NCBI GenBank assembly: GCA_905182995.1
Contig: CAJJDP010000081.1
Location: forward strand, 1,466-65,465
Length of the DNA stretch: 64,000 nt
Direction: 5' to 3'
Origin: Paramecium octaurelia
Lineage: Eukaryota; Ciliophora; Oligohymenophorea; Peniculida; Parameciidae
Notes under the pieces: generated by a model
The model's database searches: none
What the model was told of the DNA's origin: nothing
What the model saw: only the letters and a program-made list of their open reading frames with translations
Shown here: positions 35,882 to 48,077 of the stretch, piece by piece
Numbering within the stretch: the stretch's first letter is position 1
Layout: every line of letters starts with the position of its first letter
Translations under genes and position numbers: made by a program

Positions 35882-37603
35882 TCATTCTTTCTTTTAAGTA
35901 TATTTTAATAATGGATTCTCTTATTTTTGTTAAGGGACGTTTCTATAAGATATAATACATATTATTACTGTTTAAAACGGGAAGGTTTAATTTGAGGAGA
36001 GGCTTGAAAAGTATTTTACTATTTCTATTAAGTCATTCCGATGTTAGGAATGCTGTCGACACTGTCAGTTTTACCTGTTAATAAAGGTGAATTCAATTAT
36101 AGTTAATTAGAAGAATCAATGTTTTTTTAATGCTTTAGTTGTTTAGTAGCCAAAGCACCTGGAGATGATTAAGGCGAATTCATCAATTGATTTCTTCTGA
36201 ATGCATCAAATTTAGCCGATCTATAAGGATTTATTAATTAATTACTCTTCATTTAAGGCATTCATTCGCATTCCCAAATCATTGTCCTCTCCTTCATCAA
36301 TAAAATCGTTTTAGTTATCTTCTAACATAACCTAGTTCATTTCTGCCAAGTATGGATGCTACAAACATTAATGTGCACTTATTCTTTTACTAGGATCCTT
36401 TTCAAGCATTCTTCTCAATAAATCAACTGCAGTATTGGGAGCATTTTGCAATTATTTCAATGTGAAATCAATAGTTGCTTCTCTATTTTACTTCACCACA
36501 GTTCCGTAACTTTTTCCAGGAAAGGCAGGTTTGCCAGTTAATAGCAAATAAAACACTAACCCAAGACTGTAAATGTCACAGACAGAACTATAATGGGCTT
36601 TCATATCTTTAATGTTGATAACTTCAGGTGCAACATAGCCAGGAGTTCCACATCTGCAATACAAATAAACAGGTTCATTTACATGAGTGGCCAAACCAAA
36701 ATCTGCCACGACTACCGTTTCCATTTTCCTATGAATTTAACAAATATTTTTACTTTGGTTATTTGAATAAAATGTTTTCTAATTTTAGATCTCTATGCAT
36801 GATATCTTTTTCATGCATATGACACAATCCTTGTAAGATTCCAACCAATATTTATTACATTTGTTTTGTAGACAATATCACTTTTTCTTTGATTAGATCG
36901 TATAATGAACCACCTTCTAACAATTCAAGTGCAACATAAAGGGAGTTTTATGTTTCATAAATCTCATACATTTTCATTAGATGATGATTGTTTAATTTTC
37001 TCATGATTGTTAATTCATTCACGATAGCCTCTTTTCCATGATCTTCTGCATATGCTGCTTATTTTGAGAATGCTTTAATTGCCATCTAGGCACCATCCTC
37101 AATGCGTTCCCCCAAATAAACCTACAATCAAATGAAATAATTACAGATGCGAAATTGCCCTTTCCGATTTTTTTGAATACTCTGAAAAGATGATGAAATT
37201 ACCATTAATTAATTCTGGATTAAAAAAATTCTCTCCATTAAGCTATCACTTTTTCATTGGCTGATAAAGAGTAACTTGTTATTTGATCTTATCCATGATC
37301 TCTCATTAGACTCATTCCAATTATAGCACCCAACGAATCGTCATCTTCATCCTTTTTTTAAACTTAGGTTCTGAGGATCTCAAATTTCGTTTCAAAATCC
37401 AATTTCAGATATTTTTTTGGAGGATCCTCAGGCTTCTATTTTAATAATGAATCGAATAATACTTTTGTAAAAAGAATATAATGATCGTAGGCGATTAAAT
37501 ATCTCACCTTTTTGTTTGACTTTTAGAATTCAGATTTCAAAATAGGTTTTTCATTTTTCCACTTCAATTCATTTGGAATAGCTATCCAAAATTTTTATTT
37601 CAT
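35882..37603 (-). CDS. Ser/Thr protein kinase, PH-like N-terminus with CAMK-type kinase
   Basis: About 532 residues. Introns: 37180-37202 (ends CAGAG), 37122-37144, 36729-36753, 36221-36245, 35943-35968. The N-terminal 100 residues (FWIAIPNELKWKN ... YLIAYDHYILFTK) look like a PH domain. The kinase has KIGKGNFASVYLGERI (G-loop), MAIKAFSKQ (catalytic Lys), MHRDLKLENILF, VVADFGLAT and CGTPGYVAPEVI, then a Ser/Gln-rich tail. Just before the kinase, seven A on the plus strand (37222-37228) break the frame between QWREFF and NPELIN; with six the gene is exactly 533 codons, so this is probably a sequence error. Such PH-CAMK kinases are a large family in ciliates. Confidence 0.88.
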
Positions 37604-37636
37604 CAATAATAATATTAAAAATTTCAACCAGTTTTA

Positions 37637-38613
37637 TCATACTTTTTAATACAAAATCATTTGAATAAATTCTTCCAACTAAAGACCGCCTCCCTCACCA
37701 TTATTCACAATCATATTTGCATAAGGTTCATTACTGATAGAGCCTCCACCAGCCTCTATCAATTTCACTATTTCTTCCTTCGTCAAGTTTGATTTTAACT
37801 CTGGACTTAAATGAAAATGCTTATTCAAGAAAATCTTATTCGAGATGGAACTTCCTATGGATTTTAATATACTAAAATTATTAGTTTTCAGAACATATAA
37901 ATATGGATTCTACACTTGCATCGAAGATAGACAATCTTTTATCCATTAAGAATTCACTATCATCTTCCCTTAATTCAGGGCCAATAGCAAGTTGAAAGTC
38001 CTTTTATAAGAATCCATAACCAAGATATTGTATTCATTGGGGTCTATTTCAATCCCCAACTTATAGAGTTTGTTTTGATCCTCAGCACAAACATAAGAAT
38101 TAGAAAATTTGAGTTTATAAACCCCATTTAATTATTTGATCTAAACATATATATAATTTAAATTACGTAATTCTAAACAAAACAATAATGAAGGGCTTTG
38201 GCTTTCTTTTACGGAGTTTTCGAATTCTAAGAGTACATGGATTCATTCAACACTTTTTTAATAATTGGCGGTTCATCCATTGATTTATTATGATCAATTA
38301 AATTTATTCTGATTATTCTTGGTTTGCCAAACTCAAAAGTATATCGTTCATCTCCAGCAATTATCTCTTTCTTTCCTGTTGAAAGATCTAGTTCAAATTC
38401 TTTCCCTGCACATAAAGACTCCTTTAAACCAAACCCATTTATTCTATGAATATTAACTAGAGGTTGGACCCATAAAAAGTTATCCTCACGTTTGAGCCTG
38501 AAGCACTCAGCAAAGGGCACCTAAATTTCACAAACCTCAGTGTTTCCAACTTTCGTTATTCCTGATTTGATTTCATATGATTTTCCCTATACATTCATCA
38601 GAATTGCTTTCAT
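37637..38613 (-). CDS. FHA-like plus tandem BRCT protein, Nbs1/MDC1-type architecture
   Basis: 316 residues (317 codons) with one 26-nt intron at 38141-38166. Residues 1-110 resemble an FHA fold (KSYEIKSGITKVGNTEVCEI, AGKEFELDLSTGKKEIIAGD, ERYTFEFG). Residues about 150-240 form a BRCT domain (YNILVMDSYKRTFNLLLALN, then GKMIVNSQWIKDCL with the conserved Trp). Residues about 255-316 look like a second BRCT (KEEIVKLIEAGGGSISNEPY). FHA followed by two BRCTs is the N-terminal layout of nibrin; MDC1 has the same domains at opposite ends. Both recognise phosphoproteins at DNA breaks. No long C-terminal tail for Mre11 or ATM binding is present. It lies 33 bp upstream of the kinase gene on the same strand. 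Confidence 0.75.
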
Positions 38614-39634
38614 TACTTTATTAAAACTTCCGATTATTTTCTATTATGAAAGTTAATAATCATGATTAATATTTGTCAGAAAACAATCATATTTTTGAAT
38701 TTATAGATTAAATTTTCAATATCTCATATTCATTTAAATCTACAGGTGCTATCAAATTCTAAAGGTAAACCCCAATAATTCTACGATGTAATGATTATAC
38801 ATTTTCTCTTATTAGAAGGAGGGGAGTGGTTTAAGCGATTGTATTGGTCATTAATGTTTTGATTTAATTAGGTAAACTAACTTTATTGAAACATAATTAC
38901 TTCATTTATTCTTTCTTTCAATTGATGTTAGTATTATTTATTAAAGTGGTTCTTAATCTTATCATTATATATTTTTCCAGAATTGATGATATTTATTAGT
39001 GAGAATATTAAAAGTCCTATCTCAAATTAAATTCTATCTCTTTTGTTATAACCTATCAAATGATTAGTATTTATCATCAAACCCCTATGTTTTTGGCAAT
39101 TTTTTAATTAGCTAACATTTCTTCAAATTTAAATTTTATAATATTGCTATTTCCCTTCAAAGAAAAATCAGAAATCCTGATTTTATGTCTCTCTCCAGTA
39201 TATCAATTTACATGAAATCATGTATTTAGATAATTGCAATTCTCTATAAACAATTATTCTCCAACACGGTTTTGTGCAATATTTAACGATTATATATTAT
39301 ATTATTTATTTTTCTTAATTTTCTATTTATTATTTTAAACAAATAAGAAGACTACATGACTTCATAGATATCCTTATTTAATAAATCAAAATATTTCAGA
39401 AATGTTTCAGTATTAAATGAAATAAGTGTAGAATAACCCAGTTTGAGATATTCTGTAAACAAATTTCTGTCGCGCGGGATGATTATACATTATTTAATTA
39501 AATTTTTATACATGGTTTTAATTGTTACTGAATAACAGGCAAGTATAATAATAAATAAAATCTGTTAATCTCCGATTTAATAGTGCCGATTGATAAAAGC
39601 TGTTGAAACTGTAAAAAAAATTATTAAATTAATA
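38614..39634. other. intergenic, no confident gene
   Basis: About 1 kb between divergent genes. One plus-strand frame stays open from about 39100 into the next gene, but has no convincing domain and is poor in coding features. Otherwise A+T-rich spacer. Confidence 0.5.
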
Positions 39635-39991
39635 ATGGGCGCATGTAGTTCAAAAAAGTAGAAGAGAATAATCTTGGATAAATCATATCAAAAGACCACT
39701 TCAACTAGTGTAACTCCAATCAAACCAAAAACCTTGGCTTTGAATTTACAAAAAATCTAAAATGATGATTTGGAGGTTAATGGGAACAAAGAACCTAAAG
39801 AGGAATACAAGCCCTCTCCTCCACCAAAACTGTACTTTGATGCAAATCAATTGAATGTTCAAAAAGAGAGCATTTTTGGAAGACCAAAGGTTTAGAGTAT
39901 AAGACTGAACTCTTAAAATCAAAATAATCAAAAGGATGAAGTCTTCTTTGGAAGGAGGGTTCGTTATTCCAATTCTCATCTGTAAAAATGA
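39635..39991 (+). CDS. small MGxC protein, probably N-myristoylated
   Basis: 118 residues without introns. The N-terminus MGACSSKKQKR is a strong N-myristoylation signal with an adjacent Cys for palmitoylation and a basic patch, so peripheral membrane attachment is expected (inference). The rest is disordered: Lys/Pro/Gln/Asn-rich with KEEYKPSPPPKLYFDANQ and two similar FG-R motifs (ESIFGRPKVQ near residue 83, EVFFGRRVRY near 105). No enzyme domain. Function unknown. Confidence 0.7.
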
Positions 39992-40805
39992 AGAAACACC
40001 AAAATTTTTGAAGATATTTATATGAATATATATATATATGATTATACACCACTACATATTCAAATTCACTTCTCGAAACTTGAGTTACACAAATAGTTGG
40101 GATTTTCATTGGCATCCTGATTCTGAGCAATATGAGATTTATTCTAGAAAATTAAAGCTATCCTCAATTTAATTATAAAGAAAATCAAATGTGCTTTTTA
40201 AATGAAAATCATTTTCTAAATTGAAGTGATGTTGTAATTAAATTACACCTCTTAATCAATGATAGGATGCTCTACCATAATCCCTCAGAAAGGAGGAGAA
40301 GTCATAATATCAACTACTGATCATCTACATTTAGTACAGTTGAAATTTTAAATATTTAATTAATAATTAGAGAAACATAAATTACACTATTATTAAATAT
40401 GAAAATGAGATCTCAAAGGTAAAAAAAAGATGTTTAAGACATATATGGCAATTGGCTATTTCATATAATTGAATTTACTATAAATCCAATTTCAATAAAA
40501 TCTATAAAAAACAGTATCAAATTGTACTTATAAAAATGATAATTTAAATTAGAAATTTCAAACGAGAGTCGGTAAAAGATGTATGCTTCCTCCATTTATG
40601 TTGAGATGAATTACAAAATTGGCTAGATGACATGACATTTTGAAAAAGAGTTATACTTAATGCAATTATTAATTAAAATGAAATTCTATCTAGAGATTTG
40701 TTGGTGGATGAAAAGAAATCCAAATTTAACAGAGATGGTTGTGAATATAACATAAATAATTTATTGAATTATTAAGTTCTAATTGACAATTTGATAATTT
40801 AAATA
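39992..40805. other. intergenic, no gene seen
   Basis: A+T-rich spacer of about 0.8 kb between two genes on the same strand, including a (TA)n-like stretch near 40023-40042. No coding-like frame in the ciliate code. Confidence 0.55.
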
Positions 40806-43379
40806 ATGAAAAACAAAACTTCAATAACTTGTATTTTCTTGCTTTGTCTTGGGTGTTTACTTGTGATATAAAATTATCTAGATGTAAGTGAAGAGTTGAT
40901 TAAATTTTAGGAATAAGAAACGATTTTGCAGGGCATTTCAGAAGTTGTAGTTGATGTTTGTGTTGATGTCGGTATTTGAAAAAAATATCTATTAGATTAT
41001 TAACCATCGTCTGATGAAATATCAGAAGCTAAAAGATTAAGGGAGGAGTTATTATCGACTAACAAAAAAATAGGTTTAGATTATCTGGCCGAAAACGATG
41101 GGACATTGACATCAGATCAATAAAAAGACGCAGCATAAGCAGTCATAGCTATTTTACTCCCATGGGCAATACTATTTGTAATATCCCTATTCACTTACAT
41201 TACGTTGTTGATATGTTGTAGTGATTGGTATGCAAAAAATTAATATGTTAGTTGCCCCTGTGCATGCTGTAGGTGTACTTAAGCCTAAAAAATTGACGAC
41301 ATTAGAATACCCTTGGCGTTTTCAATAATCTTTGGAGTTATCATATTGGCTTTCTGTATTGCGGGGTTGGTTTTGAGTGAAGACGTTGGCAACTCTTTAA
41401 AATCAATCAGATGTGCTGGATATATGATTTTTAATGATATAAATTATGGAGTTCTGGATAGTGAGGATCTAGAGATTACAAGATGGAAGGGATTGGATTC
41501 TGTAATAAATAACATAACAATAATTTAAAATGGGTTGGGTGGTTTTGTATCCGATACTTAAAAACAGTTAGATTAAATTAATGCAAAGCAATTGCAAGAT
41601 TAATACGGGGAGTTATCTGACGAAAATAAAAAGTATATATTTAGGTGTAATTCTTAGGCTTGAAGCAATTCCTTTAACAACTTACTATGGAACTAACAAC
41701 ATTCTTGGTTACATTTCTACAGGCAAAACTGTTAATTCTGATTCAATTGTTACAGAAATCAAATAAATTCCTGTGTTACCCCAATCAGCAATATTTTAGT
41801 AGATATATGAGAATATTATCAATGAGATTGCTAATATCAAAAGTTATGGATAATAATTAGGTGATTAATAAGATGATATTTCCAAAAGTTTAGAAGAAAC
41901 TAAAGTATCAATAAGAGATACATAAGTAAATCTAATAAATGCAGCTCATGATTTTCTTGAAACTACAGATTCTTTAGATAATGCAAGTGATCTTTCCTCA
42001 ATGGTATTCTACATTGTATTTGGAGTGTTTGGATTGTTCGCTTTGGTGATTATTTTTAGTTCATCCCTCCTTTGTTTTGGAAAAGGATTGAAATGTTTCA
42101 GATGCTTATTGGTCTGCGCTTGCACTTTCAATTTTTTGTTTGTTTTGATAGGATTTATATTAAGTGCCGTCTTAGGATTAACTAGTGGAGTACTTGCTGA
42201 AGGGTGTGACTATATGGATGTAATATTAACAAATTAAACTAAATTTGAAAGTTTGAATTACGCAATCAAAGACAAAGAAATTAAAGAAATCATGACTGAA
42301 TGTCTGTTCAAAGATGGTGACATTCTGAATTATTACAATGTTTATGATAGTCTGCAATAGGCTTTAGATTTAGACTAATCAATAAGTGACTTTGAGGTAT
42401 AAAAAGCATAGTTTCAAGCTGAAGCAGCAAAAGGAGATGCAACTTTAAAAGTAAATTCCGATTACATCACTTCTTTTTTTACGTTTGAAAGAGTGGATGA
42501 AGAGGAATACTCTTCATCTAATCCAGCCAATATGAAGTATTTAATGAGAGAATAGGTTAAGACATGTAACAGTAATAAAAAGAGTTCAGTGCCAGATAGA
42601 ATGTCATTCTGTGATACGTCAGCCATACAGTATTCACCTTTATCTGGATCAACATTTTCAAATCCGAATAATAAACCTGTCTGTTTGCAATCAGCGATAT
42701 TTTCAGCTGATTAAACATTGTTAAATCAATAAATTTCCAACTGTGGTGAGATCTCAACCATAAATTAATTTTATTAATCTCAATCCTCAAAATGGAAGCC
42801 AGTTCAAGATCAAGAAAAATCAATTCTAAACAAACACAAACAAAATTAAGATACTTTGATTGCCAAATTTGATGCCATCACATCATATACCACAGCTGCC
42901 TCAAATTATTTAAAGTCAATCACAGATAAAAACACAGGAGCTCTATCGGGAGTCAATTGTAAATTTGTTCAAGTATTTTACACAATCATATTTCAATTAG
43001 GTTTCTATTACCAGAGTTTAAAATGTGATGTGTGCCAAATCATTTAGACTATTTTATTATTTTTGGATCTTCTTTGCTATCATTTCCATCTCAATGTGGT
43101 TGAGTGCAATCAGTATTTTTAGAGTAAGCATAGGGTAAGATTTATGTTATATCAATTAGAATTCATAATTTGTCAATTGGAGAGGCTTATCTACAAGGCG
43201 ATTACACTAATGGATAGTATACTTAAGGAAATGTGCCTATGCCTATTCCATAATAGGATCTAAGTGTATAATAAGGATATGTGTAACAAGGTTATGTTAT
43301 ATAAGGAAATATGTAATAGGGATATGTTAATTAACCTGCAATTCAAAATAATCCTTATAAAGACCAACAACCACAATGA
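40806..43379 (+). CDS. prominin-like pentaspan membrane protein
   Basis: About 814 residues (815 codons) if five introns are removed (40884-40910, 40972-40995, 41633-41657, 42973-43000, 43135-43159). A signal or first TM (TSITCIFLLCLGCLLVI) precedes an ectodomain. Two TMs flank a Cys-rich intracellular loop (CCSDWYAKNQYVSCPCACCR), then a large coiled ectodomain, another TM pair around CFGKGLKCFRCLLVCACT, a second large Cys-containing ectodomain, and a final TM (LFYYFWIFFAIISISMWL). The C-terminal tail is Gln/Gly/Tyr repeats (QQGYVQQGYVIQGNMQQGYV). Five TMs, two big loops and a Cys-rich loop after TM2 match prominin, which marks ciliary and microvillar membranes. The 27-nt first intron is in frame and may be retained. 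Confidence 0.75.
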
Positions 43380-43487
43380 TATTTTATAAATGTATCAACG
43401 ATTTTATCGAATTATTAAATTGTTAATTCAAGTATCAAAAAACCTTATTATTATTCATTAAGAATATAAAAATGCAAATTATAATTA

Positions 43488-45020
43488 TCAGTTTTCTTCT
43501 TAGATTACATATGATTCTTATTAGAATGATGGTTATTCTGAAGCTTTAACAATTTGAAAATGCTTTGTTTATTTTCTAAACAACATTTTTTTTTAAGCTT
43601 GACTTGAAATAGAAGGTGCTAAATTGATATTATTGTTTTTTTTGTAATCTGAGATGTTACTATTAGATTATTAAGAATGCATATTGAGCATAGTTTGCTT
43701 GATTACTATTGTATTTTTTATGGTCTTTCTTTTTTGACTGACATTGATTCCTTCCAAGGTTTGTCTTTTGAATTCCTCAACACTATTTTTAAAATAAAAC
43801 AATAAGTATGCATCGTTTAAACTTTCTGGCTATTGAACTGGCGTAACCAAAGCGTCGTTGTAATGATACCAATGCAAATCGTCTCTGTTCTTGGCATAAG
43901 CTGTATAATGTCCAGAAGTCAATGTGCCACTATGATTAATGACTGCATAAAGATCGTAAGTGGGTTTTTCTGTTTGTTTTGTGCATACTAGATTCTCAAA
44001 GGATAAATTCTATAATGGATATTTGACCAAAGACCTGATTTTCGCTCTGAATTAAGAATTAAATTTAAAACGCTTTAAGTGGATAATCAGAATATTTGGC
44101 ATTGACCATAAATCAATCTTTTTATTGCTGTCTCTCCTTGATTTGCAATTCGTACAATTCCACCCTTCGTCTCCCTTCAGAGTTTCTTTCTTCAAGAATT
44201 CTTCAATGCATTCCTACAATTCGCATTCTCTATTCAACACTGGCACACTCAGATACATGAAGGGTTCAAAACAATATCTCGAAGATTTACAAGTTAGACA
44301 TGACAATGTATCCAACATTTGACCTTAAAACAAATCTACAATGATGGATTAGTTTCGTGATAAGTATTTTTTCCATTCTTCTTCTGCGTCCTCATTAGTT
44401 GGAAATTTCATAAACTTCGCTTATTCCACGTAAGGTTTCTTTTTAATTCTATTCAAATCTTCATGTATCATGTCCAATATAAAAGCAATGAATTCATGCG
44501 CATCTTCTTAAGTTCCTTCAGCAAATATAGGATTATAATTTCCAATTGTTGATATAAATTATGACGGTTTCAATACCTTCATATCATCATATTAGTATTG
44601 ATCCACCTTCTACCATAGCAGTCTAATTAGTTAAGCAAACGATTTGACTACATTGCCTTAAGAAGACAGAGGATTTTCAGGATTTATCTCTTTGATATGG
44701 AGTTGAGACATGAAGTAATCTGTTAATGGTTATGTATTTGATAAGGCTTAAATAGACTATATAAGTATTAATTATACAGAATTTAAAAAGCATGTGTTTC
44801 CTAAATTGGTCAATCCAAACAATCCTTATGTATCGGAATCGAATTACTAAATTTGTTAAACTCTTTTTTATGTAGCCTACCTTCTAAATTTGTTCGGGAT
44901 CTATTTATAATTGACATCTAAAATGCGACTAGGTTTTGGCATGAACCGTTATTCTGTATTCATTTTTTTCATCTTTGATTAAGGTTCGTTAACTTTAGGT
45001 TTAGTTTAGCAAATGCCCAT
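43488..45020 (-). CDS. ubiquitin-specific protease (USP/UBP family)
   Basis: 503 residues (504 codons) with one 21-nt intron at 44757-44777. It is a deubiquitinating cysteine peptidase. The Cys box reads GLFGLTNLGNTCFLNS joined by the intron to SIQALSNT, the QDAHEF-type motif is AEGTQEDAHEFIAFILDM, a zinc-finger Cys pair is present (CLTC ... CTNC), and the His box is LTSGHYTAYAKNRDDLHWYH with NDA following. The C-terminal 70 residues are Lys/Gln/Asn-rich and probably disordered. The N-terminus MGICQTKPK is an unusual feature: a myristoylation and palmitoylation-type signal that could hold the enzyme at membranes. No lesion seen. Confidence 0.93.
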
Positions 45021-45252
45021 TCAAAATATAAATAATTATTTATTCTTAAATATTTGATATAAAAGGTCAAGGAGTGATTGGCACTGTATTAACCTCTTAT
45101 TTTACGACTTTTGTTTGTTCAGTGGCTTATAAACTGTATTATTATTCATCATCAGAAGGATTGGTGGGTCTTCTTTTTATATTTGGGTTCTGATCATTGA
45201 AATTATCACTTTCATCTTTTTTGTGTTTGGACGGCTAATAAAAATTGTGATG

Positions 45253-46886
45253 TCATAATACTTTAACTTTAGATGATTTGGATTTTTTTTTTTTCTTTGA
45301 TTTTTCATGGTTTTCTTCAAAGTCTTTATTAAGTGGATCATTCAGATTTTACATCTTGTGCTAATCTTCAATCCTCTTACATATCTTTGCACTCATATCT
45401 GACCAATTAGTTGTAAATGTGAGGATTAGATACAAGACAGCTAGGATTGCATTGACAATTCCAAAAGCAAACCAAATCCCGTAGACTTTCTTTCCCAATC
45501 CAAAGTCATAAGCAAAAAACACAACCAGTGGTATTCCAATTAGGTAGTATACAAACAATGTAGAGTAAGTGACAAAATCCTTTCTTTCTATTCCTTTTAA
45601 GATTCCAGTCAGTGTTCCTTGTAATCCATCAATAACAAAGAATCCAAAAACGAAGATAGGATACACATCCAAAATCAGATCTGTGATTTCTTATCTCCCA
45701 GCAGAATAGAATTCAGCCCATGATTACTTGAAAATTGTTAAGGCACTCAAGAAGAGTATTGTAAATCCAATAAATAGAAGGACTCCTACCCATGAATATC
45801 TTTTGGCTTTCTTGATATTCTTGGCACCCATCTCATTACCAACGTATGTCATTAATGCTAAAGACAGAGAGATGGGAAATTTATAGTAAAAATTTGAAGT
45901 GTTGGACAATGCCAATTAGGCATTCAATTCATCAGATCCAAATCCTACTGAGATGAAATTCAATAAGAAGAAAACAAAGAAATCTGCATATATATGACCT
46001 ATAATTGGTATTGATTCTCTTAGAAAACTTTAGAACAATTTCTTCTCTGTTTTTTTCATTGAGAATTTAAATTTATAGCCACTAAAGACTTGCTTTTTGT
46101 ACTTGGTTGCACATATAGCTATTAGACAAAATACACAATTCAGAACCTCTGTGCATATAATAGCCAGTCCTGCACCTGCAATGCCACCACCAATGTCTAA
46201 ATAATCAATAAACAAATAACACCATAAAGTGTGAAGAGCAGCTGTCCCCAACTGTATAAACATAAAGACTGCGAAGATCTAGTTCTTTAATTGATAATAT
46301 TACCTTATTTGCTATCATGTAGCTTTTCATGCATTCGTATAATATGGCAAACAAAGTTGAAGGTAATAAATAATATAAATATATCTGGGAGGCATCCGAT
46401 GTAGCATCTCTATCATCTTCATTAATCGTCTAAGCAACCAAAGGTTTTATCAAAATCAATATTACTATTTGATTAACTTAATTCTAGTACTTGAAAATGG
46501 AATAAAGTACATCAAATGGATAAAGATGGTCAATGTAAAATAACTTTGAGCCAGCTTTGGCTTCTTAGCTCCCAAAGCCTATGCTGAATGCACATTCAAA
46601 GATTAATTTGTTCCTTTTTTCACAATAATTTAATACCCAAAGCCATAGGAATCAACAGCACATTCACTGTTGTAAATGCTAACCCTAAACCTGCCACTGC
46701 ATTTGGATCATTGTGTTAAGCTATAAAATGTAAGCTGATCCCAAATACAACATCTAAGCAAACATAGCCAATCACTGTATAAAATGTAGATGATAGCAAG
46801 TCTGTAAAGACATTTGACCCCAAATGATCAGGAGCCTTGTTTGGGTTGTCTTTGCTCAATAATGAACTCCCATGGACTTAAGACAT
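45253..46886 (-). CDS. MATE-family multidrug/toxin extrusion transporter
   Basis: 519 residues (520 codons) with introns 46614-46636 (ends AAG), 46466-46491 and 46279-46303. The twelve-TM MATE pattern is present, with family phrases VAGLGLAFTTVNVLLIPMAL, GTNQSLNVHSAQALGAKKPK, the repeat-half equivalent ALMTYVGNEMGAKNIKKAKR, and VIDGLQGTLTGILKGIERKD. MATE proteins export organic cations in exchange for protons or sodium. The C-terminus is a Lys/Ser tail (KSKKKKKSKSSKVKVL). Its start lies 28 bp from the stop of the upstream gene on the same strand. Confidence 0.92.
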
Positions 46887-46914
46887 ATATTAATAATTTG
46901 ATATATATTATAAG

Positions 46915-47625
46915 TCATAAAGAAAACACAATCAAATTAATAAAATGACGTCTTCTAATCAAGATATTAAAAGTGTATTTATTGCTCTTCTCCAAAACAA
47001 AGTATGAATCTATTTTTCTTAATGATACCCTAAAATCGATGAGTTTCCTATTTTTTGTATACTCCCAGCAATTTCTAATTTCAAACAAAGCATTTTGAAG
47101 TATCTAAATTAAAACCCAAATGAGATTTGAAAGTATGAATTGAAACATCAATAATTAATCAAGAAATACTTCTTTATTTAAATTAAAATTTGTAATAATT
47201 GAAAAAGATACCCAAATATACAAAAGTGAAGTATATAGGAAATTCATCTTGATTAACAAAATGTGATTAAATATTAGCCAGATTACTTCAAAAAATGATA
47301 AATAAATGCTAATAATAATCAAAACAGTGAAAAGCTTGCTTTGAAATAAATAATTGAATTGCAAAATTAGATTTATTTTTTAGACTTTAACATGCAGGAC
47401 TAGAATCATGTCAATAGAACTCAAAATAGCTTCATTTAGAAAATATCTAATTTTGTCTAAGTACCATAAGTATTCTTTTGATATTAATAAACAAAAATAG
47501 TAAAATAGGAATAAAAAATCAGTAAATTTAGAAGGCAAATATGTTAGAAATTATATAAACTCAGAAATTCTCTTTATTAAAGTAATAAATTTGACAATAA
47601 AGAGTTCAACTGCATAAACAATCAT
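46915..47625 (-). CDS. polytopic membrane protein, unknown
   Basis: An intron-free 236-residue frame (237 codons) in the ciliate code from ATG at 47625 to TGA at 46915; standard-code reading shows only a fragment. Hydrophobic segments include FTDFLFLFYYFCLLI, LFTVLIIISIYLSFF, IWLIFNHILL and SLLYIWVSFSIITNF, separated by short charged loops (SKEYLWYLDKIRYFLNEAIL). The C-terminus is basic (EYTKNRKLIDFRVSLRKIDS). The layout faintly recalls PEX11 peroxisomal membrane proteins, but I cannot claim that. It lies directly upstream of the MATE gene. Confidence 0.6.
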
Positions 47626-48077
47626 TCAATAAAATTTAAGGAGGTGAAAATGAAATAATTGGGGAAGAAGAAAAGTATTTTATTAGTAATTTCCCCAGAA
47701 AAACAAATATCTATAGAAAGTGTAGATGTTTTTTATTCCTATAAAAAATTACTATTTAATTTTTTATTTATATAAATATAAATAATATTTGATTAGTTCT
47801 TAACTAAATGTAAAATTAAACATAATTTTTATTTTGGGATGAAAAATAATGTTTTCTTCCATTCAACTCTTCTACCTAATATATGATAAGCATAAGTAAT
47901 TATTAAATATTTTAGTCCTATAATTACTGTAATTTATAGAATTCTTATGAAAATTGAAAGTTCAATCACTAAGACTAATTTTACTGTATTTTGCTGCTCT
48001 AGATCATAGTCGCAACATTCATTCATCCATTGTAGATTCTTAATTAAATTTCTGATTATTAAAAAATTATATATATT
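47626..48077. other. divergent promoter region
   Basis: About 450 bp between the start of the minus-strand membrane protein and the start of the first MFS gene. No coding-like frame; it presumably carries both promoters. Confidence 0.55.

Noticed and set aside
39746..40130. Overlapping minus-strand ORFs of 77 and 111 codons
   Set aside because: They are shadows of the MGACSS gene and its 3' flank; the plus-strand reading has a clear start, composition and TGA stop.
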